Of a DNA stretch of 64,000 nt, positions 45,105 to 57,480 are shown in pieces. The stretch is from Rana temporaria (Eukaryota; Chordata; Amphibia; Anura; Ranidae): the NCBI RefSeq assembly GCF_905171775.1, contig NC_053489.1, positions 395,579,983 through 395,643,982 of the forward strand, given 5' to 3'. Below the pieces are notes generated by a model, which was given only the letters and a program-made list of their open reading frames with translations, did not search any database and had not been told where the DNA came from. How positions within the stretch are numbered: position 1 is the first letter of the stretch; each line of letters begins with the position of its first letter. A program made the position numbers and the translations under genes.

Positions 45105-45760
45105 GTGCTATGAACTTTGAGACATGCATGTGTCATTAGATAAAGGAAAAGAAGCTCAACAGTGAGACATTTTCCCCACTGCAAGGCTTCCCTTGATGGA
45201 CACCCAGCAGTAGCTCAAACCATAGCAATACAGAAAGGAGTGCCAGACCAAAACTGGCACTGAATGAAAGCCTTCAAGATAGTTTTAATTGTTGCTAAAA
45301 AAAGTCATATAAAAACAGACCTAACCCATCTGTGGACAGGGTGTTGAACAGTGCCTGCTCAGTGGCTCACTGCTTTCTGTGAGCCTGTGAATGAGTTAAA
45401 AGAGAAGTTTGGGGATCAAAAATAACAAATAATTATACTCACCTAGATGACTGAGGCACCTAACCAAGCTGCATCTGCTCCTTACTGCCTATACTGAAAG
45501 AACTGAGGGATTGCTCAGTTCTCGATCTTCAGTGAGCAGATAGCTAGCTGGCTCTCTACTCTGCCCCTCCAGCACTCACTGGACTGCCAGACTTTGGAGG
45601 GAGCTGGAGTGGCTGGCTCTCAGCAGCATACCGAGAGGCTGAGCCAGCTGTCGGTCAGACATCTGGGTGGATCCTGACATTAAAGTTGGGATCGATCCAG
45701 AGCCTGGACCGACTGAATGAAATCAGCCGACAGTGAACATTAGCCCGCTGTCGGCTCAAG
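45105..45760. other. Spacer without recognised feature
   Basis: No coding domain. GCTGTCGGTC and CTGTCGGCTC words at 45640-45755 form a small rearranged patch next to the LINE break. Confidence 0.35.
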
Positions 45761-45764
45761 CATC

Positions 45765-47210
45765 TCTTCTCCAGAGAGAATAAGTTCAGAGCTTGCAATC
45801 TTTCCTCATAACTAATATCCTCCAGACCCTGTATTAGCTTTGTTGCCCTTCTTTGTACTCGCTCCATTTCTGGTACATTCTTCCTGAGGACTGGTGCCCA
45901 AAACTGGACAGCGTACTCTAGGTGCGGCCGGACTAGAGTCTTGTAGAGCAGTAGAATTATCGTTTCATCTCTGGAGTTGATCCCCTTTTTAATGCATGCC
46001 AATATTCTGTTTGCTTTGTTAGCAGTGGCTTGGCATTGCATGCCATTGCTGAGCCTATCTACTAGGACCCCCAGGTCCTTTTCCATTCTAGATTCCCCCA
46101 GAGGTTCTCCCCCCCCCCCCAGTGTATAGATTGCATTCATATTTTTTGCCACCCAAATGCATTATTTAAAGTTTTCCTACATTAAATCTCATTTGCCATG
46201 TAGTTGCCCACCTCATTCATTCGTTCAGATCCTTTTACAAGGTTTCCACATCCTGTGGAGAAGTTATTGCCCTGCTTAGCTTAGTATTGTCTGCAAATAC
46301 AGAGATTGAACTGTTTACCACATCCTCCAGGTCCTATACAAACAAATGAAATAGGATTGGTCCCAGCACAGAACCCTGGGGGACCCCACTACCCACCCTA
46401 ACCATTCTGAGCACTCCTCATTTATCACCACCCTGTGAACTCGACCTTGTAACTAGTTTTTCAATCCATGTACTCACCCTATGGTCCATGCCACCGGACC
46501 TATTTTGTACAGTAAACGTTTATGGGGAACTGTGTCAAATGCTTTTGCAAAATCCAGATACACCACGTCTACGGATCTTCCTTTATCTAGATGGAAACTC
46601 ACCTCCTCATAGAAGGTTAATAGATTGGTTTGGGAAGAATGATTCTTCATAAATCCATGCTGATTACTACTAATGATACCGTTCTCATTACTAAAATCTT
46701 GTACTGTATATAGTTCCTTATCATCCCCTCCAAGAGCTGGCATACTATTGATGTTAGGCTAACTGGTCTGTAATTCCCAGGGATGTATTTGGGCCCCTTT
46801 TAAATATTAGTGCTACATTGGCTTTTCTCTGATCAGCTGTTTCCATTCCAGTCAGTAGACTGTCAGTAAAAATTAGGAACAATGGTCTGGCAATTACTTG
46901 AATGAGTTCCCTAAGTACCCTTGGATGCAAGCCATCTGGTCTCGTGATTTATTAATGTTAAGTTTCCCAAGTCTAATTTTAATTCTGTCCTCTGTTAACA
47001 ATGGAGGGGCTTCTTGTGATGTGTCATGAGGCTCGACACAGCAGTTTTGGTTAATGAAGCCCCCTCCAATTCCCTTGTGAAGATTGAGGAGAAGAATAGA
47101 TTCAATACCTTCACCATCTTCCCATCCTTTGTAACCAGATGTCCTTCCTCATTCTTTATGGGGCCAATATGGTATTTATAGCTGCCTGGAGTTCAACTTT
47201 AAATGTTCAA
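45765..47210 (-). pseudogene. CR1-type LINE reverse transcriptase pseudogene
   Basis: On the minus strand the blocks come in the right order with several frameshifts: LIQVIARPLF, NYRPVSLTS, NQHGFMKNHSSQTNLLTFYE, VDVVYLDFAKAFDTVPHKRL (palm motif A), GVPQGSVLGPILF, VFADNTKL (palm motif C), MEKDLGVLVD, LVRPHLEYAVQFWAPVLR and ISYEERLQALNLFSLEKR. Motif C should read FADD; here it is FADN at 46286-46297. The 3' end of the LINE is missing beyond 45765, so this copy is broken there rather than only 5'-truncated. Confidence 0.9.
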
Positions 47211-47334
47211 ATGTCTGACCCTCTTTAGCCTGTACATTAGAATGCTATGTAATATTAAACAAAATATTTCAATTTAGGCTATAAGATATGGATATAGTTA
47301 AAAGGTTAGAATAAAAAAGACATTTGTACAGATA

Positions 47335-47685
47335 TATCTCAGGCTCTTTATCTCACTCGTTGCATCCTCCCATGTTCACCTCCAGGACTTCTCCAGAGCC
47401 TCTCTTATCCTCTGGAACTCCTCATCCTAATCTGTCCAAATATCTCCTATTCTATCCACCTGAAAACCCATCTCTTCAGAGAAGCCTATCCTACCTCTAC
47501 CTAACAACTGCATTTTAGCTTATCTTCTATCTTTTGGATCACTTGACCCTTCCTTTTAGATTGTAAACCAGCATGGCCTTCTGAATCATCTTGTATTGAA
47601 TCGTATTCTAACTGTTCTGTCTGCCTCCATTTTGTTAATTGCTGTGCAAACTGGTGGTGCTATATCAATCCTGTAAAATTATTTT
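47335..47685 (+). pseudogene. LINE 3' end, GAGCAGGGCCC family (L2/Rex1-like)
   Basis: The end of the coding region can be read across frames (PPGLLQSLSYPLELL, then IHLKTHLFREAYPTS), followed by the non-coding tail TTAGATTGTAA ... TGCTGTGCAAACTGGTGGTG ... CTATATCAATCCTGTAAAAT also seen at 9338-9461. KTHLFREAY is a common C-terminal block of such LINE proteins. Clade uncertain. Confidence 0.6.
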
Positions 47686-47819
47686 ACTATTAACATTTTG
47701 TAATTGTGTGCCAGAGAACTTAGGGCAGACATCCATAAAGAAAACATGTACATCTTTAAATTCCCCAAAAACAATCATTAACAGATATGTTTTTTGAGTC
47801 CAACTCTAAGAAGTCATTA

Positions 47820-48300
47820 AGGGATTGATTTAATAAACAGGCTGTTCAATTTGCAAGAGAAGTTATACTGTGCAAGTGAATTTTCCGCAGACCTTAGTGA
47901 CTGTGGTAAAATTTCACTTTGCAAAGATAACCCAATCTCATTCAAAGAAAATAAAAAACAGCATTTTTGTTTGCACATAATGGGTTGATGGAAGTGAGCT
48001 TCACCTCATTCACTAACAAAATGACACTTCATTCATGTCTATGCCCTGGTACATAGAAATGAATAGTACATAGAGCCTTCCGGTGAGTTCTGGTCCTTTG
48101 TGAAAAAATGTATGCATTTTTTACGCACAGAGGCTTCATTGCAGTGTGCACTTAGAAAACAATTGTTTTCAATGTTCCTTTGTGTTGACTGCCATTGATT
48201 TGTTGCAGGAAAATGACAGTCACTGCTCCTTGTGAAAACGAGCCCTTAAAAAGTGCAACTTCTGTTGCAAAGTGAACAAATTTGCTTAGTGAATTAACCC
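47820..48300. mobile_element. MITE, GGGGTTGATTTACTAA family (diverged)
   Basis: The left TTGATTTAATAAACAGG and right GCTTAGTGAATTAACCCC ends are diverged inverted repeats; GCAAAGTGAACAAATTTGC marks the right side. No target duplication confirmed. Confidence 0.4.
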
Positions 48301-48391
48301 CAAAACAAAAACTGTACAAGCATTATATTACTACAATATGCACAAGCAACTGATGTTCTATGCACTGGTGTGTCTTTGTCTATATACAGTA

Positions 48392-50030
48392 CAGTGCATC
48401 CAGAAAGTATTCACAATGCTTCACTTTTTCCACATTTTATGTTACAGCCTTATTCCAAAATGTATTAAGTTCATTATTTTCCTTAAAAATTCAACAGATA
48501 ATGACAACGTGAAAGAAGTTTGTTTGAAATATTTGCAAATTAAAAAAAAAAATAAAGAATCACATGTACATAAGTATTTACAACCTTTGCTCAAACTTTG
48601 TTGAAGCACCTTTGGCACCAATTACATCCTCAAGTATTTTTGAGTATGACGCTACAAGCTTGGCACACCTATTTTTGGGCAGTTTCTCCCATTCTTCTTT
48701 GCAGGACCTCTCAAGCCCCATCAGGTTGGATGGAGAGCATCAGTGCACAGCCATTTTCAGATCTCTCCAGAAACGTTCAATCGGGTTCTAGTCTGGGCTC
48801 TGGCTGGGCCACTCAAGGACATTCACAGAGTTGTCCCGTAGCCACTTCTTTGTTATCTTGGCTGTGTGCTTAGGGTCATTGTACTGTTGGAAGATGAACC
48901 TTCGCCCCAGTCTAAGGTCCAGAGCACTCTGGAGCGGGTTTTCATCAAGGATATCTCAGTACATTGTTGCAATCATCTTTCCCTTAATCCTGACTAGTCT
49001 CCCAGTTCCTGCCGCTAAAAACATCCCCACAGCATGATGCTACCACCACCATGCTTCACTGTACGGATGGTATTGGCCAGGTGATGAGCGGTGCCTGGTT
49101 TCCTTCAGACATGACGCTTGCCATTCAGGCCAAAGTGTTAAATCTTTGTTTCATCGGACAAGAAAATTTTGTTTCTCATGGTCCTTCAGGTCCTTCAGGT
49201 CCTTCAGGTGCCCTTTGGCAAACTCCAGGTGGGCATTCAAGTGCCTTTTACTGAGGCATGGCTTCTGTCTGACCACTCTTCCATACAGGCCTGATTGGTC
49301 GAGTGCTGCAGAGATGGTTGTTCTTATGGAAGGTTCTCGTTTCTCTCCACAGAGAAATGCTAGAGCTCTGTCAGAGTTACCATCTGGTTCTTGGTTACCT
49401 CCCTAACTTAGGCCCTTCTCCCCTGATCACTCAGTTTAGCCGGGTGGCCCGCCTTAGGAAGAGTCCTGGTGGTTCCAAACTTCTTCCATTTACGGATGAT
49501 GGAGGACACTGTCCTTTTTGGGACTTTCAATGCTGCAGTAATGTTTCTGCACACTTCCCCAGATCTGTGCCTTGATACAATCCTGTCTCCGAGGTCGACA
49601 GACTATTCATTGGACTTCATGGCTTGGTTTGTGCTCTGACATGCACTGTTAACTGTGGGACCTTATAAAGTCAGGTGTTTGCCTTTCCAAATAATGTCCA
49701 ATCAACTGAATTTACCACAAGTGGACTCTAATCAAGTTGTAGAAACATCTCAATGGTTATCAGTGGAAACTGGATGCACCTGAGCTCAATTTTGAGTGTC
49801 AAGGCAAAAGCTGTGAATACTTATGTACATGTGATTTGTTTTGTCTTTTATTTTTAATTATTTTTAATAAATTTGCAAAGATTTCAAACAAACTTCTTCC
49901 ACGTTGTCATTATGGGTTATTGTTTGTAGAATTTTGAGGAAAAATATAAATTTAATGCATTTTGGAATAAGGCTGTAATATAACAAAATGTGGAAAAGTG
50001 AAGCGCTGTTAATACTTTACGGATGCACTG
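48392..50030 (-). mobile_element. Complete but inactive Tc1-like transposon
   Basis: The inverted termini begin CAGTGCATCCAGAAAGTATT on the left and CAGTGCATCCGTAAAGTATT on the right, both inside TA (48390-48391, 50031-50032). The inner blocks TTTTCCACATTTT and GCCTTATTCCAAAATGCATT also mirror. At 1639 bp it has normal Tc1 length with one transposase gene on the minus strand. Confidence 0.95.
48578..49620 (-). pseudogene. Tc1-like transposase pseudogene
   Basis: The start MKSNE lies at 49620 and a stop after EQRL at 48578, about 347 codons against 340 usual. The N-terminal paired-like helix-turn-helix reads ALKVPKRTVSSIIRKWKKFG, followed by GRRA-type linker and RTLPKAGHPAKLS. The catalytic domain keeps QQYNDPKHTAK (second aspartate) and SPD-NPIERFWRDLK (third acidic residue). 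Several in-frame stops (after MKSNE, near YHPYSE, in SPD-NPIE) and frameshifts break it. A 9-bp unit is tandemly triplicated at 49181-49209, giving LKD three times. Confidence 0.92.
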
Positions 50031-50032
50031 TA

Positions 50033-50900
50033 TGTATTCTATCATCTAGGTATTCATTTGTTTTTTGTAGCACATGTGCTTGTACATTGCGAGTGAGCCT
50101 TTTGAGATTGGTATTTAAAGAACTCTCTAGTGATTATCCCAGTTTCAGTTCTGTTATATTTTATAGACAAAACATTTTAAGTGCAATCAGCTCTACCGTG
50201 GTGACCTTTTTTCTGCGAACATAAATTTTCCAGTTTCTTAGACAGGGTCATATAAACTGTTTTTGTACTTATAACCCTTCTTTCTGCTTATGCTTCATGT
50301 TTATGTTAAGCAAGGCATGCAAGAATGAGCTTATATGAGTCTATGATGTTTATACTTTTCATCTATTATATTCTCCTTTTCTTACTTGATAGAGACTATC
50401 TTTAACAATTACCACTACATTACAGATCTTTGCAACAAATTTTCAGTGGTAGACAGAAATTCCAAATGACATACAATGCATTTTATATTTGAATTTGGTT
50501 ACTAAAACAGCGGTTAACAGCATATTAATACTATTAATACTAAAATTAGTATACTATAAAATAGTATCAATCAGTTGGCCGGCAGATGATTTATGCTCTT
50601 TTCAGAAATACACAATTAGTATGTACCTACAGTAGCTTTACAACATGGATACATTTAGGTACTCCCTGTTATGTGAATACAACAGCAGTACAAAGTTCAT
50701 ATTGCTATTGTCACCTACTATCCTATCCCTTTACACTGCACAAGGCTGTGTCACATAGTTGATACGGCCTTCTTGCTTCGATCTCACCACCAGCTTGATT
50801 GCAAATAAATGGGATTTGTTGTTTCCAAGCAAAACCCACAGATCCTAAAAGAATTGAGCTCTGTCATTTCAAAGCCTTTGTTTCTAATTATTAGAAACTC
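50033..50900. other. Spacer without recognised feature
   Basis: AT-rich, unremarkable. Confidence 0.45.
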
Positions 50901-50905
50901 GTTAA

Positions 50906-51355
50906 AGAGAAAGTAAACCCTCTTAAAAAAAAAACTGCAAGACAAAGGCATAATGAGCTAGTATGCATAGCATGCTAGCTCATTATGAATTACTTACCTG
51001 AGAATGAAGCCCCCGCAGCGGTCCTCGGACACGTCCTCTATCGCCGCCATGATACCCAGAGTGACTTCTGGGTATCGCTGCTCCGGTGCTGTGACTGGCC
51101 GGAACAGCGATGACGTCACTCCCACGCATTGCGCGCAGGGGCCGGCACTAATGGCATGATGCTGTTAGTAGTGGCACGCTCAGTGCGCCTGCGCGCCCTT
51201 GTCTATGGAGCATGCACCATAGACATCGGTGCTGCCTTTCTTGGAAATATCTCCTTAACCGTGTAGGTTAAGGAGATATTTATTGGACCTACAGGTAGGC
51301 CTTAGATTCTAGGCTTACCTGTAGGTCAAATGGTCTGTAAGGGTTTACAACCACT
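50906..51355. mobile_element. TTAA-flanked MITE with several hairpins
   Basis: The ends AGAGAAAGTAAACCCTC and (inverted) AGTGGTTGTAAACCCTT lie inside TTAA (50902-50905, 51356-51359). Internal hairpins include TAATGAGCTAGTATGC, GATACCCAGAGTGACTTCTG and TCTCCTTAACC/GGTTAAGGAGA. GC-rich centre, no transposase. Confidence 0.8.
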
Positions 51356-51558
51356 TTAATGACTGGAATAGCACCACTGGATTGGCGTAAGGCCTCTTCA
51401 CAGCTATTTGTTCTGGTAACTAGTGTTACCAAGAAAGAAAGTGGGGGGATTTTTGTGTATGTATGTGAATTAATATTTTTAGAAAGCCAATGTGTGAAAT
51501 ACAAAAAAAGCATATTATGAGACATAATATAATGGAAATAAGTGGTTTGTGACCCTCC

Positions 51559-51740
51559 GGGGGTTGATTTACTTAAACTGGAGAGTTCAAAATCGGGTGC
51601 AGCTGTGGATGGTAGCCAATCAGCTTTTAACTTCAGCTTGTTCAATTAAGCGTTGACGAAAAAAATTAAATGGAAGCTGATTGGTTTTTATGCAGAACTG
51701 CACCAGATTTTGCGTTCTCCAGTTTTAGTAAATCAACCTC
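51559..51740. mobile_element. MITE, GGGGTTGATTTACTAA family
   Basis: The ends GGGGTTGATTTACTTAAACT and (inverted) GAGGTTGATTTACTAAAACT continue as inverted repeats through GGAGA and GTGCAG. The body is about 180 bp with ATCAGCTT/AAGCTGAT inside. Confidence 0.75.
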
Positions 51741-51867
51741 ACTGTGTTAGTATTGAGCATTAATGGTTGAAAATATCAGAATCAAAGTATCCCTGAAGAT
51801 AGTTTTAAAATGTTGGTAACTATTATGTAGCTAAATTAAAGGGTTTAGAACAGTTGCTTTTGGAGCT

Positions 51868-52000
51868 AAGGGCCAGTTGACACTGCTGCGAATTCTATTG
51901 CGAATTTGATCTGTTGCGATTACTCAAATTCGCAAGTCATTTTACTAACAGAGTTTTCCATGAGTGCCGTTGAAGACGCAGCAGTGTAAACCGGGCCTTA
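51868..52000. mobile_element. Short MITE (AAGGGCCAGTTGACACTGCTG)
   Basis: The left AAGGGCCAGTTGACACTGC and inverted right AAGGCCCGGTTTACACTGC form terminal repeats with TGCGAATT near the centre. The flank duplication is unclear. Confidence 0.6.
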
Positions 52001-52970
52001 TACAGAACATTTTGTATTTTATCAAAATGTTTTCTTATAAGGAGACCATAAAACAGAAAATGAATAATATGGGTAAAACAGGTACTTTATTTACCCAAAA
52101 TACAGAATGAAGGTGAAGGGCGGGGCATGAAATGTCCCCACCACCACCACCTATGGGATTGTGTCATAACAAGAAAATTAAATTAAAGTTTAAAAAAAAA
52201 AAAAATGTTTTACTTACCTATGGTTGGTGGAGCTTTTGTTGACAGTTGCCCTTAACAACGGTCCTCTAGCCCTATAAAAAGAATGAGGATGCGTCATCTG
52301 GGGGCAGAAGAACGGAGAAGATTTGGAGAAGCACATCCCACCCTCCCTCCCTGTCGTGGCCTTTTTATGAGGTTTTAATCCCCTCTTGTAAGGGGATGAT
52401 ATATTTCATTTTATTTAGCTTGAGCTTAAAAGGCTAAGCTAATTTTATTATTATAGAATATATATATATATATATATGGTTATATGCTAATAAAATGAGT
52501 TAATATATTTAAATTGATTATTTAATTTTGATTTAAGAATTGTTTGATTAAAAAACAATTCATTTATACCTATAAATAAAGGCCACGGCCATTTCATACC
52601 ACAGGTATAATTTTGTAGTATTATTTATTTATTTATCCATAGAAATATTATATTAGTTTTAAAAAAAAAAGGTTATGACTACAGTCCCATTGAGAATAAG
52701 TCTTATTTAAAAATAATGTATGTATTTCATCACCATAACTTAAACAAAAAGTGTTCAAAAAGTGTTCAAACATTCAGGGCTGTTGAACGGAAAACATATT
52801 TGGAATGTTGTTTTTATTAGCTATAATTTCATCATTGTTTTCTGTAGTTGCTGATCAAAAGTATTTTTTACATTCTTGTCTCAGCTCAAGCATATTTTTG
52901 AGAAATCTTACTTGATTTACCTGCTTTAGCTCATGCAACAGCATTTCAGTGAGATTGAGGTTAAGACCAC
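52000..52970. other. AT-rich spacer with a truncated TTAA-type element
   Basis: 52180-52370 has TTAAAGTTTA, a poly-A run and ACTTACCTATGG, resembling the left half of TTAA-flanked elements. Otherwise nothing recognised. Confidence 0.3.
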
Positions 52971-52974
52971 GGCG

Positions 52975-53310
52975 TAAATCGATCATTGAGAAGGATCTGG
53001 GTGTTCTTGCAGATTAATAATATAAATCTGCAGCTTCTACAGTAAACACTTTCTTAAATTAGAAGGCTTAGGATTGACGAAGACATAAGCTTGCCCCCAT
53101 ACAAAGCATCAGTAAGACATTATCTTAAAGATGCAGTTGAGTTTAAACACCACTTCACAAAACATAAGTTGAGGAACTGAGAGTGCATAGAATTGCAATT
53201 GAATTTTATAGGGAATAAAGGATCTCAGGTATATGGAAAGGTTACCTAAAATAAATGTATTCTCCCCTGAGTAGAGGTTATTAAGGGGAGACTGGTTGTA
53301 TACAATATAC
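52975..53310 (+). pseudogene. Very old CR1-type LINE remnant
   Basis: IEKDLGVLAD can be read at 52986, followed at the expected spacing by decayed counterparts of the CR1 ORF2 end, such as VEELRVHRIAIEF where younger copies have ELEKVQRRATKL, and MYSPLSRG for LFSLEKRR. Many stops. The 3' UTR is lost. Confidence 0.6.
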
Positions 53311-53329
53311 TTGAATGGCTTGTGAAGTA

Positions 53330-55355
53330 AACTTTTTTTTCTCAGACTTTTGTGAAATATTGGTACTAAAAATGGGGAGAGCTGTGCTTACCCTATGGTG
53401 ATAGTATATAATAAACTCTTAATGGATAGCCACTATGCAAAACGTATTAGTACATTTAATTAATTAAAGTGCAAGTGTCCATGTGCAATCTGCAGTATAA
53501 ATAAAAGTGCAATAGTGCAAAAAAAATGCAATCTGCTTGTGTTATAATTCTTGCAAATAAAAGTGACTTGTGCTTTAATTCCCCCCCGACTCCTCTCTGT
53601 GTCACCACCAGTGTCCCCTCCGGGGACTGAACTCATCTGAAAGTTGTTGACCCCTAAGCGTATGCCTAGGAAGGTAATTTCAGCTTTTTATCATAGACTC
53701 TCTGTACAGGAATCCTATCCACATTATTTGACTGGTTTCTCCATACATCAACCGAAAGGAAGACAGAGAATAGCATACATTTTGTAAAATGTTTTATTTA
53801 GAATTCCCACAATAAATGTAAAGTTGCCACACACAAATATAATGCCTTGCCCGGCACCAGGTACGGTCTAACAAAATGTTTGTAAGATCCAGCCGCTTCG
53901 GTCCTCGTGGGATCCAGCGTGCCTTTCAAAGAGTGGAAGTGATGCAGTCAGAAATCCTGCCCCCCTGCCCATAAAATGTTGCATGTTATATTTGTTAGAC
54001 GTACTATTTTTATTTACAATAGCTTAGATCATATCACATTTTAGCACTAAGCCATGGGGGGAATATTGATAAATCCTCAATGTTAACAAACTTTTTTTTC
54101 TCCGACTGTTGTGAAAGATTGAACTTTCCTAAACCTGGGAAGGAGAAGCTGCATAGATGCTGCATGCCATTACTGAAAATACCTCTGAAATATTCTTTCT
54201 ACAGTTGTAAATGTTGTGACTTTCTTAAACCCTGATGTGCATTAGGATTTCTTATAGTACCTTTTATGTTGAAATCGTTACACAGTAATCCTGTTTGAGA
54301 GGTCTCAGTCTCACAGCTTGTCCAAAATATGTCTTTCAGTCTACAGACATCAATTTTATCCTATTTTAACATTTAGTTTTGTTAAGATATATTGTGTCTG
54401 CTCCCCTAAAATAATGATTTCTTGGGTGGATTCATTAAGGCAAAGAAGTAAATGTTACTAATGAAAGATCAGTTAGAAGTCCTACTAATGATTACTATCC
54501 TATGCTTCACAGATCATTATAGTCCATTACCACACTACAGTGCATTTGGCAAGGTGATCATTTGCTAAAAGAGCTGGACAAGTTTTAGGCAGCAGGTCAA
54601 TGAAACTGCTAATCCAGATGCATGTTTTTCCATTTGGTCTTAATCCCTTCCTGCTGCTTCCAGGCAGACATTATTGATACTAAGTGGCCGTTCACTCATT
54701 ATAATTGAGAAATGAATCATTTAAATTGCACTTCAACTAATTTGGGATTTGCAGGATCTCATATGAGTGCATGGATTCATTTTAATGGAATGCAAACCAA
54801 GCAATACAAAGGCAGAATAAATGTACAATAAATATGAGGATACCGTTTTTATGGTGGTATATTGTAAATATGAAGTAATTTAATGTAAATAATTCATCAA
54901 TAACAGGTGCTATTAATAACAAATTATGCATATGTACTGTATACTTGTTCACCAAATTTGCATGTAATTAATTATCATGCAGCATAAGGTCTTTAAAAAA
55001 ACTTAAAGAAAACACAAGGCTCTTGGAAAGATAATACAATTAAGTATATTGGATAATTTGGGGTGTTTTGTTTTAATTTATTTGTTTTTATCAGATGTTT
55101 GCCTGATGCTATTCAGTAATTGATAATAATCTGCCTGAACTTTTGAGCAATAAGGCCCCTTTCACTTGGGTGTCATTTGTTCAGTCTCGTTTCTGCATAT
55201 TAAAAATGGATTTAGTTGACATCAGTGTTTACATCTGTTTTCAGCTCAGTTCAGGTTACATCCATTTTTACATCTGCCCGTCTACGTCCATAACAACCAT
55301 GATTCATCCCTACTGTCAGTGGGAGAGTTCCCGCTAACAGTAGAATGTAAACAAA
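53330..55355. other. AT-rich spacer, few repeats
   Basis: The longest stretch with little recognisable transposon sequence. AAACTTTTTTTTCTC words recur at 53328 and 54089. The part 53440-53960 has AATAAAAGTGCAATAG-type words reminiscent of the hammerhead-bearing elements, but no core motif. No splice-flanked coding segment seen. Confidence 0.35.
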
Positions 55356-55357
55356 AT

Positions 55358-56102
55358 GGCCCGGATTCACAAAGCACTTACGCCGACATATCTCGAGATA
55401 CGCCGCGTAAGTCTAAGTATGCGCCGTCGTATCTGTGCGCCGTGCCCACAATCTGAGATCTAAAAATAGGCTTCCTACGACCGACGTAACTTGCCTACGC
55501 CGTCGTATCGTGGGCGCATATTTACGCTGGGCGCATTTGCCGCTCCCATTGATTTTCTATGCACATATGCAAATGAGGGAGATACGCCGATTCACAAACG
55601 TAGTTGCGCCCGGCACATAATATACGCGGTTTGCGTAAGTCGTAGTCCGGGGGAAAGTTATTCCAAATATATGAGGCGCAACTCATGCAAAGGTATGGAC
55701 CAGGGAACAGAGCCGTCGTATTTCACATCGATTACGTAGTACGTGAATAGGGCTGGGCGTAGGTTACGTTCACGTCGTAGGCAGTGATCCGTCCTATCTT
55801 AGGGAGTAGTTCCGTCATGATTCTGCGCATGCGCACTGGGATTCTGCGCATGCGCCGTTCGTTTTAAGTACTTCTATGGCGCTTGGCCCATCATTTTCAT
55901 GGGGTCACGCCTCATTAGCATGGCTCACACCCACTTCCACCTATGCTGGCTTACGCCGAGGAAACCCAGCGTATCTTTAAGAGCGAGTGGGAGCGAGTGC
56001 TTTGTGAATCCAGTGCTTGCCTCTGTGCGCTGCGTCGGCGTAGCGTATATTAGATACGCTACGCCCCGCATAAATATGCGCCGATGTATGTGAATCCGGG
56101 CC
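55358..56102. mobile_element. 745-bp MITE, GGCCCGGATTCACA family
   Basis: The termini GGCCCGGATTCACAAAGC and (inverted) GGCCCGGATTCACATACATC are clear. The interior is CpG-rich with repeated TACGCCG and a direct repeat GATTCTGCGCATGCGC (twice near 55820-55860). No clear target duplication. Confidence 0.75.
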
Positions 56103-56219
56103 GATAGCTTCAAAATGTTAAAGATAACAAGAAAAAAAACAACATAAGTGTGCAGGTCTCCACCCCCCCTCAATTTTAGGGGAGAACTTCGCTCCAATAA
56201 ACAACAAAAAATTACATCA

Positions 56220-56400
56220 GGTCACCTCAAAAATCCATATTTGCCCCTCTGGGTCTGGTATAGAATTTGGGGAGGGAACCTCACACCAAAATACAAAACA
56301 AAAAAAAAAGGCATGAGGTCCCTCACCAAATCCATACCAGACCCTTATCCAAGCTTGTATCCTGGCAGTCTAGCATCTGTTTACATTTGTTAGACCCTAG
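56220..56400. repeat. Fragment related to the 20-21 kb foldback core
   Basis: CCATACCAGACCCTTATCCAAG and TCTGGTATAGAATTTGGGG words match 20185-20215 and 21000-21090 (quoted parts are each short blocks). Confidence 0.45.
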
Positions 56401-57180
56401 AATTGCATTGCTGCCTATTTTTCATCTGCCAATGGATGATGAAAAACAGACAGATTGAATGCCCATTTAAAAAGGCCCTATGGGTGACATAAATTTTGAC
56501 TAGATGACCACCTCTTTTTGTAGAAATGCAGTCCCAAACCTGCAGTGAATCACCACTTTACTTCACTGTAACCTAAAAATGTTCATGCATGTATTTCTCT
56601 TCAGCCCTTTGGTGGACACATTTCTTTCTATTAAAGTGGAATTTTACCCACACCAAATTGAGAAAAATAATGTTCCTTAGGAAGGAACATACAATCCACG
56701 TTAATAATTATGCTACCAAAATTAGTGTTTACTGTATATTGCCTCCAGCATTGCTCCTGTTTCTTCTTACTGAAGGTTGCCATTTTGTTGAAGCCCAACC
56801 TTTAGACTGTCAGCAGACTGGCCTCTACAAATTTGACACAGTGCCAAAAACATGTAAACAATATCGATACTTACTTTTAATGTTTTACATAGCTATACCT
56901 AAAAAAGGGGCCAGCCTGAAGTGATCTAGCAGGACTTAATTTTATGACTAAAGTTCCTGCTTCAAATCAATAAAGTTTCTGTCCAAAACATCTACTGCCA
57001 TTCTTCTGCACATGAGTCATATGGCTTTGTTTTCATCTCAGAGGAATCTCTTGGTTGCAACTCCTAAATAAAGTCCACTTCTGTTTAGATGAGACATTTC
57101 TGATGCAAGATGATCACATTGTGTTTTCTTGCTATGCTCACTTTTCCCTTTATCTGAGATTTAAAGTGGTTGTAAATAGG
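56400..57180. other. Spacer without recognised feature
   Basis: A 111-codon frame at 56589-56924 matches nothing known and lacks splice support. Otherwise AT-rich. Confidence 0.35.
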
Positions 57181-57480
57181 GTTGCACCGATACCACTTTT
57201 TAAAGACCAAGTACAAGTACCGATACTTTTTTCAAGTACTCGCGAAAACCGATTACCGATACTTTTTTTTAATGTCATGTGACAGTGGCACTATTATGCA
57301 GCAGTGGGAAAAAAAGGGGGACCCAAAAGTGACCCCTCTTCTGACTTTAATGGCACAATAAACAATAGAGATACATAAAAATTATTTTTAATAGAAAAAG
57401 ACACATACATGAAATAAAAGGACAGTACAGTTTGTTAAAAATCATACATATGACTACATATTATATGATGAGAACCTGAA

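Noticed and set aside
56589..56924. 111-codon + frame
   Set aside because: No family resemblance and low-complexity hydrophobic stretches; likely chance.
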